This document shows, one piece after another, positions 1 to 7,049 of a DNA stretch of 7,049 nucleotides (position 1 is its first letter; every line of letters starts with the position of its first letter). The translations under genes were made by a program, and so were the position numbers. The stretch is from Pseudomonadota bacterium. Lineage in GTDB: Bacteria > Pseudomonadota > Alphaproteobacteria > UBA2966 > CAIVPW01. The DNA lies in contig JAQBXG010000088.1 in the NCBI GenBank assembly GCA_027625125.1, forward strand, positions 1 through 7,049, given 5' to 3'. The notes beneath the pieces were generated by a model, which was not told the DNA's origin, ran no database searches, and worked only from the letters and a program-made list of their open reading frames with translations.

Positions 1-67
1 CCGCAATGAGGACACTTGAATCACATCACCGGAGCGACGGGAATCCCATAATTGAGTACTGACCCTA
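1..67. other. Left-edge stretch before the repeat-protein gene; no assignable gene
   Basis: This piece is too short to assign. One plus-strand frame is open from the edge to a TGA at 60-62, with an internal ATG at 6-8, and would encode only about 19 residues. It could be the tail of an upstream gene ending just before the ATG at 68, or it could be chance. The frame used by the downstream gene is closed here by TGA at 17-19 and again at 53-55. A CATAAT at 47-52 resembles a -10 box, but the nearest TTGAAT (16-21) is 25 bases away, too far for a normal sigma-70 pair, so I do not call a promoter. There is no clear purine-rich ribosome binding site before 68. Confidence 0.4.
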
Positions 68-1660
68 ATGCGTCACCGGTATTCGCAACCGCTGCATCTG
101 AAGCATCTGACTGAAGATCAGCTGAACAAGCTGCTGGCGAACTGGTCGAAGCGGACTGGATCGACGCTGCCGGTTGATGTTGCAGCAGTCAAACAGCGAG
201 CTTCCGGCCTGCCGATCTACGCATTGCTGGCGATGGCAACGCAGGGGAGTGTGGATGGCGCACACACGGCGCTGGATGAATTCGCCAAGCGATCGCGGCG
301 GAAACTTATCGATGGCGGCCTGGACGAAGACGTTGTGCCGGTGGTCGCGCTCGCCTCGCTGACGCGCGGTCTGGGCTGGGAAGCGGCAAATGCCTACCGG
401 CCCGAACTGCGCGACAAACCGGACATCAAACCAACCTTGGACCGATTGTTCGCGACCGACTGCGCCGGATCGATTCCGGCAATCCGGCCGGATATTCTGG
501 CGGGATATTTCGTTCTGGCGGAGTTCCAAAAGCTGAACGAGTCGCACCGGCAGGCATTTCTGGACGCGGCCTGGGAGGCGGCCCCCAACCGCGTCGCCCG
601 CACGTTGATGCTGATTCACCGTGACTTCCCGGAGCACGAGGCGCTGCCGTCGCTGGATCGTCTGCCGGAACATGCAGCCGCAAGGTTGTGGTGGGGCCGC
701 GTGCGCGTATGGCTAATCGCTGAATTGGACATCACCGGCGGAGAACGGCACTGGGCCATGTTGCGCGACACGGCTGCGGCTCACCCCGACGACGCCGATC
801 TGACGCTGGCGATGGCGGAGGGGGCAGTTAACGCGATCAACCGATATGGCGAAGAGAAACGGTGGGACGAGATGACTCAGGCGTTCCACGCATTGCGCCA
901 AGTTGCCGAACGGCACCCGGACGATACCGACATCCAGCTTGAACTCGCCGGTGGCACGGTCAACGCGGTCAGCCGATACGGCGAAGGGCAGCGGTGGGAC
1001 GACATGGCGTCGGCGCTGGCTGAATTGCGCCAGGTCGCCGAACGGCACCCGGATAACACCGACATCCAGATCCGACTCGCCAATGGCGCGGTCAACGCGG
1101 TCGGCAGATTCGGCGACGGGCAGCGGTGGGACGACATGGCGTCGGCGCTGGCCGAATTGCGCCAAGTCGCCGAACGGCACCCGGATAACACCGACATCCA
1201 GCTTATCCTCGCCGAGGGCGCTTTCAATGCCGCAACCAGCTACGGCGAAGGACAGCGGTGGGACGAGATGGCGTCGGCGCTGGCCGAATTGCGCCAGGTC
1301 GCCGAACGGCACCCTGACAACACCGACATCCAGCTTACCCTCGCCAAAGGCGCGGTCAACGCGGTCGTCAGATTCGGCGACGGGCAGCGGTGGGACGACA
1401 TGGCGGAGGCGCTGGCCGAATTACGCCAAGTCGCAGAACGTCATCCGGACCACGCCGACATCCAGCTTGAACTCGCCAAGGGAGCGGTCAATGCGATTCT
1501 AGGTTACGGCGACGGGCACCGGCCAGACGAGATGACGCGGGCGTTGGGCGATGCGCGGGGGGCGCTGGCACGAGTGCCCGAATCACCGGAGATTCAGAAC
1601 ATCGTTCGCAGAGGTGAGGCAGCAGTGCGCCGATTCGGCGCTGGCCGGACCGGCGCGTAG
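68..1660 (+). CDS. TPR-like repeat protein with STAND-NTPase-like N-terminal segment (possibly 5'-truncated)
   Basis: No specific gene is recognised. Residues 1-60 look like the end of a STAND/AAA-type NTPase module: an LTEDQ helix (14-18), then a GLP motif within ASGLPIYALL (45-54), reminiscent of the GxP element of STAND ATPases. Residues 80-190 resemble the all-helical or winged-helix segment after it, with PAIRPDILAGYFVL (137-150) close to the P-x-x-PDLLGE-type motif seen in bacterial STAND proteins. From residue 253 to 516 there are six tandem 44-residue helix-turn-helix units of TPR character. No Walker A or B motif, signal peptide or membrane segment is visible. ATG 68 is the only plausible start, because TGA at 53-55 closes the frame upstream and no good ribosome binding site is seen. 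The gene converges on trpS and looks slightly less GC-rich than the core genes. A scaffold or target-sensing role is inference; a full-length stand-alone TPR protein is the alternative. The ORF is secure, the function is not. Confidence 0.75.
   Translation: MRHRYSQPLHLKHLTEDQLNKLLANWSKRTGSTLPVDVAAVKQRASGLPIYALLAMATQGSVDGAHTALDEFAKRSRRKLIDGGLDEDVVPVVALASLTRGLGWEAANAYRPELRDKPDIKPTLDRLFATDCAGSIPAIRPDILAGYFVLAEFQKLNESHRQAFLDAAWEAAPNRVARTLMLIHRDFPEHEALPSLDRLPEHAAARLWWGRVRVWLIAELDITGGERHWAMLRDTAAAHPDDADLTLAMAEGAVNAINRYGEEKRWDEMTQAFHALRQVAERHPDDTDIQLELAGGTVNAVSRYGEGQRWDDMASALAELRQVAERHPDNTDIQIRLANGAVNAVGRFGDGQRWDDMASALAELRQVAERHPDNTDIQLILAEGAFNAATSYGEGQRWDEMASALAELRQVAERHPDNTDIQLTLAKGAVNAVVRFGDGQRWDDMAEALAELRQVAERHPDHADIQLELAKGAVNAILGYGDGHRPDEMTRALGDARGALARVPESPEIQNIVRRGEAAVRRFGAGRTGA
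824..1615 (+). repeat. Six tandem 132-bp repeats encoding 44-residue TPR-like units
   Basis: The units begin at 824, 956, 1088, 1220, 1352 and 1484, each exactly 132 bp with no indels. The protein consensus has three parts: AVNAVxRYGEGQRWDDM, then ASALAELRQVAERHPDN, then TDIQLxLAKG. The proline of the HPD turn recurs at residues 240, 284, 328, 372, 416, 460 and (degenerate, VPES) 504, so a partial unit precedes the first full one. Units 2-4 are nearly identical as DNA: 989-1069 and 1121-1201 differ at 2 of 81 bases, and 1121-1201 and 1253-1333 at 4. Unit 6 is the most diverged, as expected for an end cap. The RWDDM to HPD helix is almost invariant, while residues after NA and around LAxG vary. 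This suggests duplication or gene conversion with a variable face. Confidence 0.9.
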
Positions 1661-1703
1661 GATTGCAGTAACTGCCCGATGACTGCGGTGACTGCGGGCG
1701 CGA
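1661..1703. other. 43-bp convergent intergenic gap, no clear terminator
   Basis: The repeat-protein gene stops (TAG, 1658-1660) and trpS stops (TGA on the minus strand, 1704-1706) facing each other. The gap contains a small palindrome, GCAGT-A-ACTGC (1665-1675). It also holds a direct repeat of TGACTGCG (1680-1687 and 1689-1696) and a 5-bp pair, GCCCG/CGGGC (1674-1678 and 1695-1699). None has a following T-run on either strand and all stems are short, so no intrinsic terminator can be supported. Rho-dependent termination or read-through antisense into the neighbouring gene is possible. Confidence 0.6.
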
Positions 1704-2717
1704 TCAGCCCGGCAGGAAGCCCACGGTGTGCTTGACCTCGGCCAGCACCGGGGCAGCGAGATCGCGGGCGCGTTCGGCGCCGGCGGCCAGCACCGTGTCG
1801 ATGTGGCCGGGATCGCGCAACAGCCGGTCCATCTCGCGGGTGATCGGCGCGAGGGCGGCGACGGTCAGATCGGCAAGCGCCTCCTTGAACGTCGAGAACT
1901 GCGCGCCGTCGAATTTGGCGCAGACCGCCGCCGGGGTCTTGTTGCCCAGGGCCGCGTAGATGCCGACCAGATTGCGCGCTTCGGGCCGAGCGTCCAGCCC
2001 GCCGGGCGCGCCCGGCAGCGGATCGGGGTCGGTGCGGGCCTTGCGGATTTTCGTCTGAATCTGTTCGGCGGTGTCGGTCAGGTTGATGCGCGAGGCGTCG
2101 GACGGTTCGGACTTGCTCATCTTGCGGCTGCCGTCGCGCAGGCTCATCACCCGCGCCGCGACCCCCAGAATCAGCGGCTCGACCAACGGAAACGTCTGGG
2201 TGCCATACTGGCTGTTGAACGACTGGGCGATATCGCGGCACAGCTCCAGATGCTGGCGCTGGTCCTCGCCGACCGGCACGTGGCTGGCCTTGTAGAGCAA
2301 AATGTCGGCGGCCATCAGGTTCGGGTAGACGTAGAGGCCGGCGGAGGCGTTTTCGCGGTGCTTGCCCGCCTTGTCCTTGAACTGGGTCATGCGGTTCAGC
2401 CAACCGAGGCGGGCGACGCAATTGAAGATCCACGCCAGCTCCGCATGGCCCGAAACGTGGCTTTGCACGAACAGGATCGACCGTTCGGGATCGATCCCCG
2501 CCCCCAGCAGGCACGCCGCCACCGACCGCGTATGGGCGCGAAGCGCCGCCGGGTCTTGCTGTTCGGTAATCGCATGCAGGTCGGCGACGTTATAGAGGCA
2601 GTCGTAGCCGTCCTGGAGATCGACCCAGTTCTTGATCGCGCCGAGATAGTTGCCGAGGTGCAGATTGCCAGTCGGTTGCACGGCGGAATAGACGCGGGGC
2701 TTTGGGGCGGCGTTCAT
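1704..2717 (-). CDS. trpS: Tryptophanyl-tRNA synthetase (TrpRS)
   Basis: This cytoplasmic class Ic aminoacyl-tRNA synthetase uses ATP to activate tryptophan and charge tRNA-Trp. It has 337 residues, normal for bacterial TrpRS (about 330-340), and is complete at both ends. The signature HIGH-type motif is PTGNLHLGNYLGA (15-27) and the KMSKS loop is at 199-203, within DGSRKMSKSEPSD. YPNLMAADILLY (131-142) carries the aspartate that recognises the tryptophan indole, followed by VGEDQ (149-153) of the active site. The C-terminal helical region ends in VGFLPG, a typical family ending. The ATG at 2717 gives the expected short N-terminus before the Rossmann fold; the Shine-Dalgarno sequence is weak. 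The gene lies 34 bp downstream of murJ on the same strand and is probably the last gene of the cluster. No T-box or attenuator-like leader is visible in that gap. Confidence 0.97.
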   Translation of the reverse strand: MNAAPKPRVYSAVQPTGNLHLGNYLGAIKNWVDLQDGYDCLYNVADLHAITEQQDPAALRAHTRSVAACLLGAGIDPERSILFVQSHVSGHAELAWIFNCVARLGWLNRMTQFKDKAGKHRENASAGLYVYPNLMAADILLYKASHVPVGEDQRQHLELCRDIAQSFNSQYGTQTFPLVEPLILGVAARVMSLRDGSRKMSKSEPSDASRINLTDTAEQIQTKIRKARTDPDPLPGAPGGLDARPEARNLVGIYAALGNKTPAAVCAKFDGAQFSTFKEALADLTVAALAPITREMDRLLRDPGHIDTVLAAGAERARDLAAPVLAEVKHTVGFLPG

Positions 2718-2751
2718 GGTCCGGCGTTATCGCGTGCGCCGCCGGGGGCGG

Positions 2752-4302
2752 TCAATGGCCGCGGCGGCCGACGAGTCTGAGAATCCTGCCGAATGTCGCC
2801 GCGCCGGTGACATGGGCGAGCGCGGCGTACAGGACGATGCCGCCGACGACCAGCGCCGTCAGCGCGGCGGCCCGCACCGGCTCTGATCCCGCGAACCACG
2901 GCGACATCCGGTCGGTCGCGAACCACAGCGCCGCGCCCAGCCCGGCGGTGGCAATGGCGACGCGCGGCAGCGCCCGGCGCAGGGCGGCGTCCGGCACAAA
3001 AAATCCGCGGCGACGCAGGAACACATACAAGAGCGCCGCGTTCGCCCAGGCCGCAATCGCGGTGGCCAGCGCCAGTCCCGCATGCAGCAGCGGACCCATC
3101 AACAGCAGGTTGAGCACCAGGTTGGCCAGCATCGCGGCGACACCGATCAAGACCGGCGTTTTCGTGTCGCCATTGGCGAAGAACCCCGGCGACAGCACTT
3201 TGATCAACACATAGGCGGGCACGCCCAGCGCATAGGCCCAGACCGCCTGGGCGGTGGCGGCGGTTGCGGCGGCGTCGAATGCGCCGCGTTCGAACAGCAC
3301 ATGCACGATCGGCTGCGCGACTGCGACGAGCGCAACGGAGGAGGGCAGCGCCAGCAGCAACGCCACCTCGGCAGCGCGGTTGAACGTGGCTTGCGCGCCG
3401 GCGCCGTCGCCACGGCCGACCGACCGCGACAGCAGCGGCAACAGCGCAGTGCCGGTGGCCGCGCCCAGGATTCCGAGCGGCAGCTGCGTCAGGCGGTCGG
3501 CGAAGAACAGGTACGACACCGACCCCGCCGGCAACAGCGATGCCAGAATGACGTCGACGGCGATATTGATCTGGGCGACGCCGGACCCCACGGTCGCCGG
3601 CATCATGCGCCGCAGCAGATCCCGCACCTTTGGCGTAAAGCGCGGGCGATGCAGCCGCAGCCGCACCCCGGCCCGCGCCGTCGCCAGCACGATCCACACC
3701 AACTGCGCGACACCGGCGGCGGCGACCCCCCACGCCAGCGCATGGCCCGGCGTCGGCAAAGCGTCGCGCAAACCCAACAGCGCGCCGATCAGGCACAGGT
3801 TCAACAGGATCGGCGTCGCCGCCGCGACCGCGAACCGCCCAAGGCAATTCAGCACCCCCGCATACAAGGACACCAGCGAGACCAACAGCAAATAGGGGAA
3901 CGTGATCCGGGTCAGCGCCACCGCCAGATCGAACTTCGCCGGGTCGGCGGCAAACCCGGGTGCGAGGCCCAGCATCAGCCACGGCATCGCCAGCTCGAAC
4001 AACGCCAGCATGACGCCCAGGGTCACCGCGAGAATCGCCAGCGCGTCCTCGGCGAATGCGCGCGCCGCTTCGGGGCCGTCGCGTTCGAGCGTCGATGAAA
4101 AGATCGGCACGAACCCTGCCGCGAACGCGCCCTCGCCAAACAGGCGGCGAGACAGGTTGGGTATCTTGAACGCGACAAAGAAAGCGTCGCCGACCATGCT
4201 GGCGCCGACAATCGCGGCGATCAGAATGTCACGGACGAATCCGGCGATGCGGCTTGCCAGCGTGTAGCCGCCGACCGTGGCGATGGCACGGAACAGATTC
4301 AA
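2752..4302 (-). CDS. murJ: Lipid II flippase MurJ (MviN), MOP superfamily
   Basis: This inner-membrane protein flips lipid-linked peptidoglycan precursor (lipid II) from the cytoplasmic to the periplasmic face. The 516-residue length and many hydrophobic segments fit the 14-helix MOP-superfamily fold. The N-terminus carries the family hallmarks SRIAGFVRD (17-25), GDAFFVAFKIPNL (38-50) and RRLFGEGAF (52-60). FFADRLTQLP (266-275) matches the central-cavity segment. With the start used here, R18, R24, D39, R52 and R270 fall at the same numbers as the functionally important residues of E. coli MurJ (from memory of that protein). The start is TTG at 4302: the same frame is closed 18 bp upstream by the glnD stop and offers no ATG or GTG between. 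No clear Shine-Dalgarno precedes it, so translation may depend on coupling to glnD. It is 18 bp downstream of glnD and 34 bp upstream of trpS. Confidence 0.97.
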   Translation of the reverse strand: MNLFRAIATVGGYTLASRIAGFVRDILIAAIVGASMVGDAFFVAFKIPNLSRRLFGEGAFAAGFVPIFSSTLERDGPEAARAFAEDALAILAVTLGVMLALFELAMPWLMLGLAPGFAADPAKFDLAVALTRITFPYLLLVSLVSLYAGVLNCLGRFAVAAATPILLNLCLIGALLGLRDALPTPGHALAWGVAAAGVAQLVWIVLATARAGVRLRLHRPRFTPKVRDLLRRMMPATVGSGVAQINIAVDVILASLLPAGSVSYLFFADRLTQLPLGILGAATGTALLPLLSRSVGRGDGAGAQATFNRAAEVALLLALPSSVALVAVAQPIVHVLFERGAFDAAATAATAQAVWAYALGVPAYVLIKVLSPGFFANGDTKTPVLIGVAAMLANLVLNLLLMGPLLHAGLALATAIAAWANAALLYVFLRRRGFFVPDAALRRALPRVAIATAGLGAALWFATDRMSPWFAGSEPVRAAALTALVVGGIVLYAALAHVTGAATFGRILRLVGRRGH

Positions 4303-4320
4303 GCGAGGCGGACGGAGTTT

Positions 4321-7049
4321 TTATTCGGCCGCCGCACCGGGGGCCTGTTGGCCCGGGGCGGAATCTTCGGCCAGCGCCGCAAGCAACGTCGCGCGCAGTT
4401 TCTCGATACGGGATTCCGACGTGATCTTCTTGCCGATCAGATCGCGGATATAAAACACATCGACCGCGCGTTCGCCGTAGGTGGCGATGCGGGCGCTGGT
4501 GATCGAAACCCCAAGGTCGGTCAGCGCGCGCGTGACCGTATACAGAAATCCGCGCCGGTCGCGGCCGTTGACCTCGACGACCGTATGAGTGTCGCTGGCG
4601 GCGTTGTCGACCAGGACGCGCGGCGCATAGGTAAAGACGCTGGTGCGCCCCGCAGGCTGGCGCCGTTGCCGGATCAGTTGGGCCGGATTGCGCGCTCCCG
4701 TCAGCACTTCGTCGATCGTCCGCTTCAGTTGCGCCAGCGTGTCGGCGCCGGACACCTGGCCGCCGCCCGCCGCCTGAACGATCAGGTTTTGCAACGCCAT
4801 GCCGTCGGTTGTCGTCGTGACGCGGGCGCTGACGATATCGACGCCGCGGGCGGCCATCGCCCCGGCGATGCCGGCGAACAATCCGGCGTGGTCCGGCGTA
4901 TAGACGGTGATCTCGGTGCTGTCGCGAGCGGGATCGGGATGCGCGTCGATCTCCAACAGTCCCGGCGCATCGCCGAGCGAGCGCAGGAACCGCGCGTGGC
5001 GCTCCTGGGTGTCCAGATCGAACGATGCCCAGTAGTTCGGATAGAAGCGCGCGGTGTGGGCGCGGCGCTCCGCCTCGGTCCAGTCGGCGAGGCGGGCGTC
5101 GAGGTCGGCGCGGGCGCGGGCCACGCGCTCGGCGCTGCTGCCGGCCATCGAGTCGCCGCCGGCCAGAAACTCTTCGGTCAGGTAGTACAACTCGCGCAAC
5201 AACTGCGCCGACCAGCCGTTCCACCGCCCCGGCCCCACCGCGCGAATGTCGACGACGGTCAGGACCAGCAGCAGCCTGAGGCGTTCGGTGCTTTGCACAA
5301 GCTCGGCGAAATCGCGGATCGTCTTCGGGTCCGACAGGTCGCGGCGCAACGCGGTGCGGCTCATGTCCAGATGATGCAGCACCAGCCACGCCACCGTTTC
5401 GGTTTCCTCCGGCTCCAGCCCCAGCAGCGGGCCGACGCGCTCCGCCACCTCCGCGCCCAGAACCGAATGGTTGCCGCCGCGGCCCTTGGCGATGTCGTGC
5501 AACAGCACCGACAGGTAAAGCGTGCGGCGGGACAGCACCTTGTGCACGATCTTGTCCGACAGCGGGTGGTCGTCGGCCAGCTTGCCCGCTTCGAGTTCGG
5601 CGAGGATGCCGATGGCGCGGATCGTATGCTCGTCGACCGTGTACACATGATACATGTCGTGCTGCATCTGGGCGACGACGCGGCCGAAGTCGGGCATGAA
5701 GCGGCCGAACACGCCGGCCTCGTTCATGCGCCGCAACGTCGATTCCGGGTTTTTGCGCGAAGTCAGCATTTCGAGGAACAGCTTTCCCGCCTCGGCATCG
5801 CCGCGCAGTTCGTGATCGATGCGACCCAGGTTCTGGGTCACCAGCCGCAGCGCCCGCGGATGGATATCCACCTCGCGTTCCTGCGCCAAATGGAACAGGC
5901 GCAACAGGTTGCGCGCATCCTTGACGAACGCGTCCGGGTCGCGCACGTCGACTCGCGATCCGTGGATGACGAACGCGCCTTCGGTCGTCGGCTTTGGCGC
6001 GCGGCCGAACAGCGAAAACTTGCGCGGCTTCGGGTGGCTGTCCTCCAGCATCGCGCAGAAGATGCGGGTCAGATCGCCGACTTCCTTGGCATGCAGGTAA
6101 TAGTGCTTCATGAAGCGTTCGACCGACTTGGCACCGGAATGGGCCTTGTATCCCAGGCGCGCGCCCAGTTCGGACTGGAGATCGAACGTGACGCGCTCTT
6201 CGGCCCGCCCGGCCAGAAAATGCAACTGGATGCGCACCGCCCACAAGAAGTTCTGCGCCTTTTCAAACCGGCGCAACTCGCGCGGCGTGAACACGCCGTG
6301 CTCGACCAGTTCCGAGACGTCATCGACCTGGTACAGGTACTTGGCGATCCAGAACAGCGTATGCAGATCGCGAAGGCCGCCCTTGCCGTCCTTGACGTTC
6401 GGCTCGACCAGGTACCGCGAGTCGCCGAGCCTGCGATGGCGCTCGTCGCGCTCCGCCAGTTTGGCTTCGACGAACGCCGGGCCGGTGTTCGCCGCGATCT
6501 CGGCCCGAAACCGGCGCCGGAGTTCCCGCGCCGGCGCTTCGTCGCCGCACAGCAATCGCGCCTCCAGCACCGACGTGCGGATCGTGATGTCGGACTTCGC
6601 GAGCCGCACGCATTCGTCGACGGTGCGTGTCGCGTGACCGACCTTCAGGCCCAGGTCCCACAGCACATACAGCATCGATTCGACCGCACGCTTGCCCCAT
6701 GCGGATTGCGAATGCGACAGCAGGAACAGGATATCGACATCGGAATGGGGCGCCATTTCGGCGCGGCCATATCCGCCGACGGCCAGCACCGACAGGTCCG
6801 CGCCGCCGCCCTCGGGCGGGCAGGCGTGGGCGACCGTGAAGTGGTACAGCGACGCGACAACCTCGTCGGTCATATCGGCGATGGCCCGCGCCGCTTCGAC
6901 GCCGCGCAAGGCCCCGGCCTCGAATCGCTTCCGCACGTCGGCCCGGCCCGCGGCCACGAACGCCTTCAGCGCCTCGCGCACGTCCGCCGCGACCGCCGGC
7001 GACCGCGCATCGCCGGCGGCGGCGATCTCATCCAGTTGCGCGGCGAGCG
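4321..7049 (-). CDS. glnD: Bifunctional [PII] uridylyltransferase / uridylyl-removing enzyme, 5' end outside window
   Basis: GlnD uridylylates PII proteins (GlnB/GlnK) when glutamine is low and removes UMP when it is high, setting glutamine synthetase activity and nitrogen gene expression. Residue numbers count from the GTG at 6981. The nucleotidyltransferase motif GGYGR (69-73) is followed by SDVDILFLL (80-88). A conserved central block includes VKDGKGGLRDLHTLFW (196-211). The HD hydrolase domain has VYTVDEHT (446-453), LLHDIAKG (493-500), H505 and HH (536-537). Two C-terminal ACT glutamine-sensing domains lie at about 690-760 and 799-870. All parts look intact, so both activities are expected. 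The frame stays open past GTG 6981 to the window edge for 22 more codons, with family-like N-terminal residues (LAAQLDEIAAAG...), so the real start is probably outside. The stop is TAA at 4321-4323. It is the first gene seen of the glnD-murJ-trpS run. Confidence 0.97.
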   Translation of the reverse strand, partial: LAAQLDEIAAAGDARSPAVAADVREALKAFVAAGRADVRKRFEAGALRGVEAARAIADMTDEVVASLYHFTVAHACPPEGGGADLSVLAVGGYGRAEMAPHSDVDILFLLSHSQSAWGKRAVESMLYVLWDLGLKVGHATRTVDECVRLAKSDITIRTSVLEARLLCGDEAPARELRRRFRAEIAANTGPAFVEAKLAERDERHRRLGDSRYLVEPNVKDGKGGLRDLHTLFWIAKYLYQVDDVSELVEHGVFTPRELRRFEKAQNFLWAVRIQLHFLAGRAEERVTFDLQSELGARLGYKAHSGAKSVERFMKHYYLHAKEVGDLTRIFCAMLEDSHPKPRKFSLFGRAPKPTTEGAFVIHGSRVDVRDPDAFVKDARNLLRLFHLAQEREVDIHPRALRLVTQNLGRIDHELRGDAEAGKLFLEMLTSRKNPESTLRRMNEAGVFGRFMPDFGRVVAQMQHDMYHVYTVDEHTIRAIGILAELEAGKLADDHPLSDKIVHKVLSRRTLYLSVLLHDIAKGRGGNHSVLGAEVAERVGPLLGLEPEETETVAWLVLHHLDMSRTALRRDLSDPKTIRDFAELVQSTERLRLLLVLTVVDIRAVGPGRWNGWSAQLLRELYYLTEEFLAGGDSMAGSSAERVARARADLDARLADWTEAERRAHTARFYPNYWASFDLDTQERHARFLRSLGDAPGLLEIDAHPDPARDSTEITVYTPDHAGLFAGIAGAMAARGVDIVSARVTTTTDGMALQNLIVQAAGGGQVSGADTLAQLKRTIDEVLTGARNPAQLIRQRRQPAGRTSVFTYAPRVLVDNAASDTHTVVEVNGRDRRGFLYTVTRALTDLGVSITSARIATYGERAVDVFYIRDLIGKKITSESRIEKLRATLLAALAEDSAPGQQAPGAAAE

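Noticed and set aside
16..52. TTGAAT and CATAAT as a promoter for the repeat-protein gene
   Set aside because: The 25-base spacer is far from the usual 16-18, and upstream context is missing.
713..1312. Long minus-strand open frame of 199 codons across the repeat region, and similar plus-strand frame 903-1502
   Set aside because: They mirror the 132-bp periodicity of the real gene in other frames; a repeat without a stop in one unit stays open in all. The products are low-complexity, with no domain or start context.
824..1615. CRISPR-like or noncoding tandem repeat array
   Set aside because: The units are 132 bp, contiguous, in frame and preserve a protein heptad-like helix pattern; there are no spacers.
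1661..1703. Palindrome GCAGTAACTGC and GCCCG/CGGGC pair as a bidirectional terminator
   Set aside because: The stems are 5 bp or less, one has an unworkably small loop, and there is no T-run on either side.
1728..2780. 350-codon plus-strand open frame opposite trpS, and 338-codon frame at 3082-4098 opposite murJ
   Set aside because: Both are antisense to confidently identified genes, and their Arg/Gln/Gly-rich products have no recognisable motif; they follow from GC-rich third positions.
4229..6244. 671-codon minus-strand open frame within glnD and running into murJ
   Set aside because: It overlaps GlnD, whose domains are all intact, in another frame. The product is rich in Arg, Gly, Ala and Pro, typical of a GC-rich shadow frame.

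Overview
The window looks like chromosomal DNA from a GC-rich alphaproteobacterium, probably of Rhodospirillales type. The basis is high GC, strong third-position G/C bias, and the minus-strand gene order glnD - murJ (mviN) - trpS, which is characteristic of Alphaproteobacteria. No taxonomic search was possible, so this placement is inference.

Layout. Positions 1-67 are a short edge piece with no assignable gene. Positions 68-1660 (+) encode a 530-residue protein. Its N-terminal part resembles the downstream end of a STAND-type (AAA-related) NTPase region. Its C-terminal half is an array of six 44-residue TPR-like repeats (132 bp each). The P-loop part of such a protein is absent, and in-frame stops lie just upstream, so the gene may be a 5'-truncated remnant or one piece of a split system. 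A 43-bp convergent gap (1661-1703) follows.

The rest is one compact minus-strand cluster, transcribed from the right edge to the left. glnD (4321 to beyond 7049) encodes the bifunctional uridylyltransferase / uridylyl-removing enzyme that reports glutamine status to PII. After 18 bp comes murJ (2752-4302, TTG start), the lipid II flippase. After 34 bp comes trpS (1704-2717), tryptophanyl-tRNA synthetase. Spacing suggests co-transcription. The three jobs (nitrogen sensing, envelope synthesis, tRNA charging) are not one pathway; the order is a conserved housekeeping arrangement.

No RNA genes, CRISPR arrays, insertion sequences, integrases or convincing terminators were seen. The only accessory-looking part is the repeat-protein gene at the left. 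The rest is ordinary core genome, and I do not see strong evidence of a new system. The best lead is the 132-bp repeat array and its truncated or split STAND-like context.
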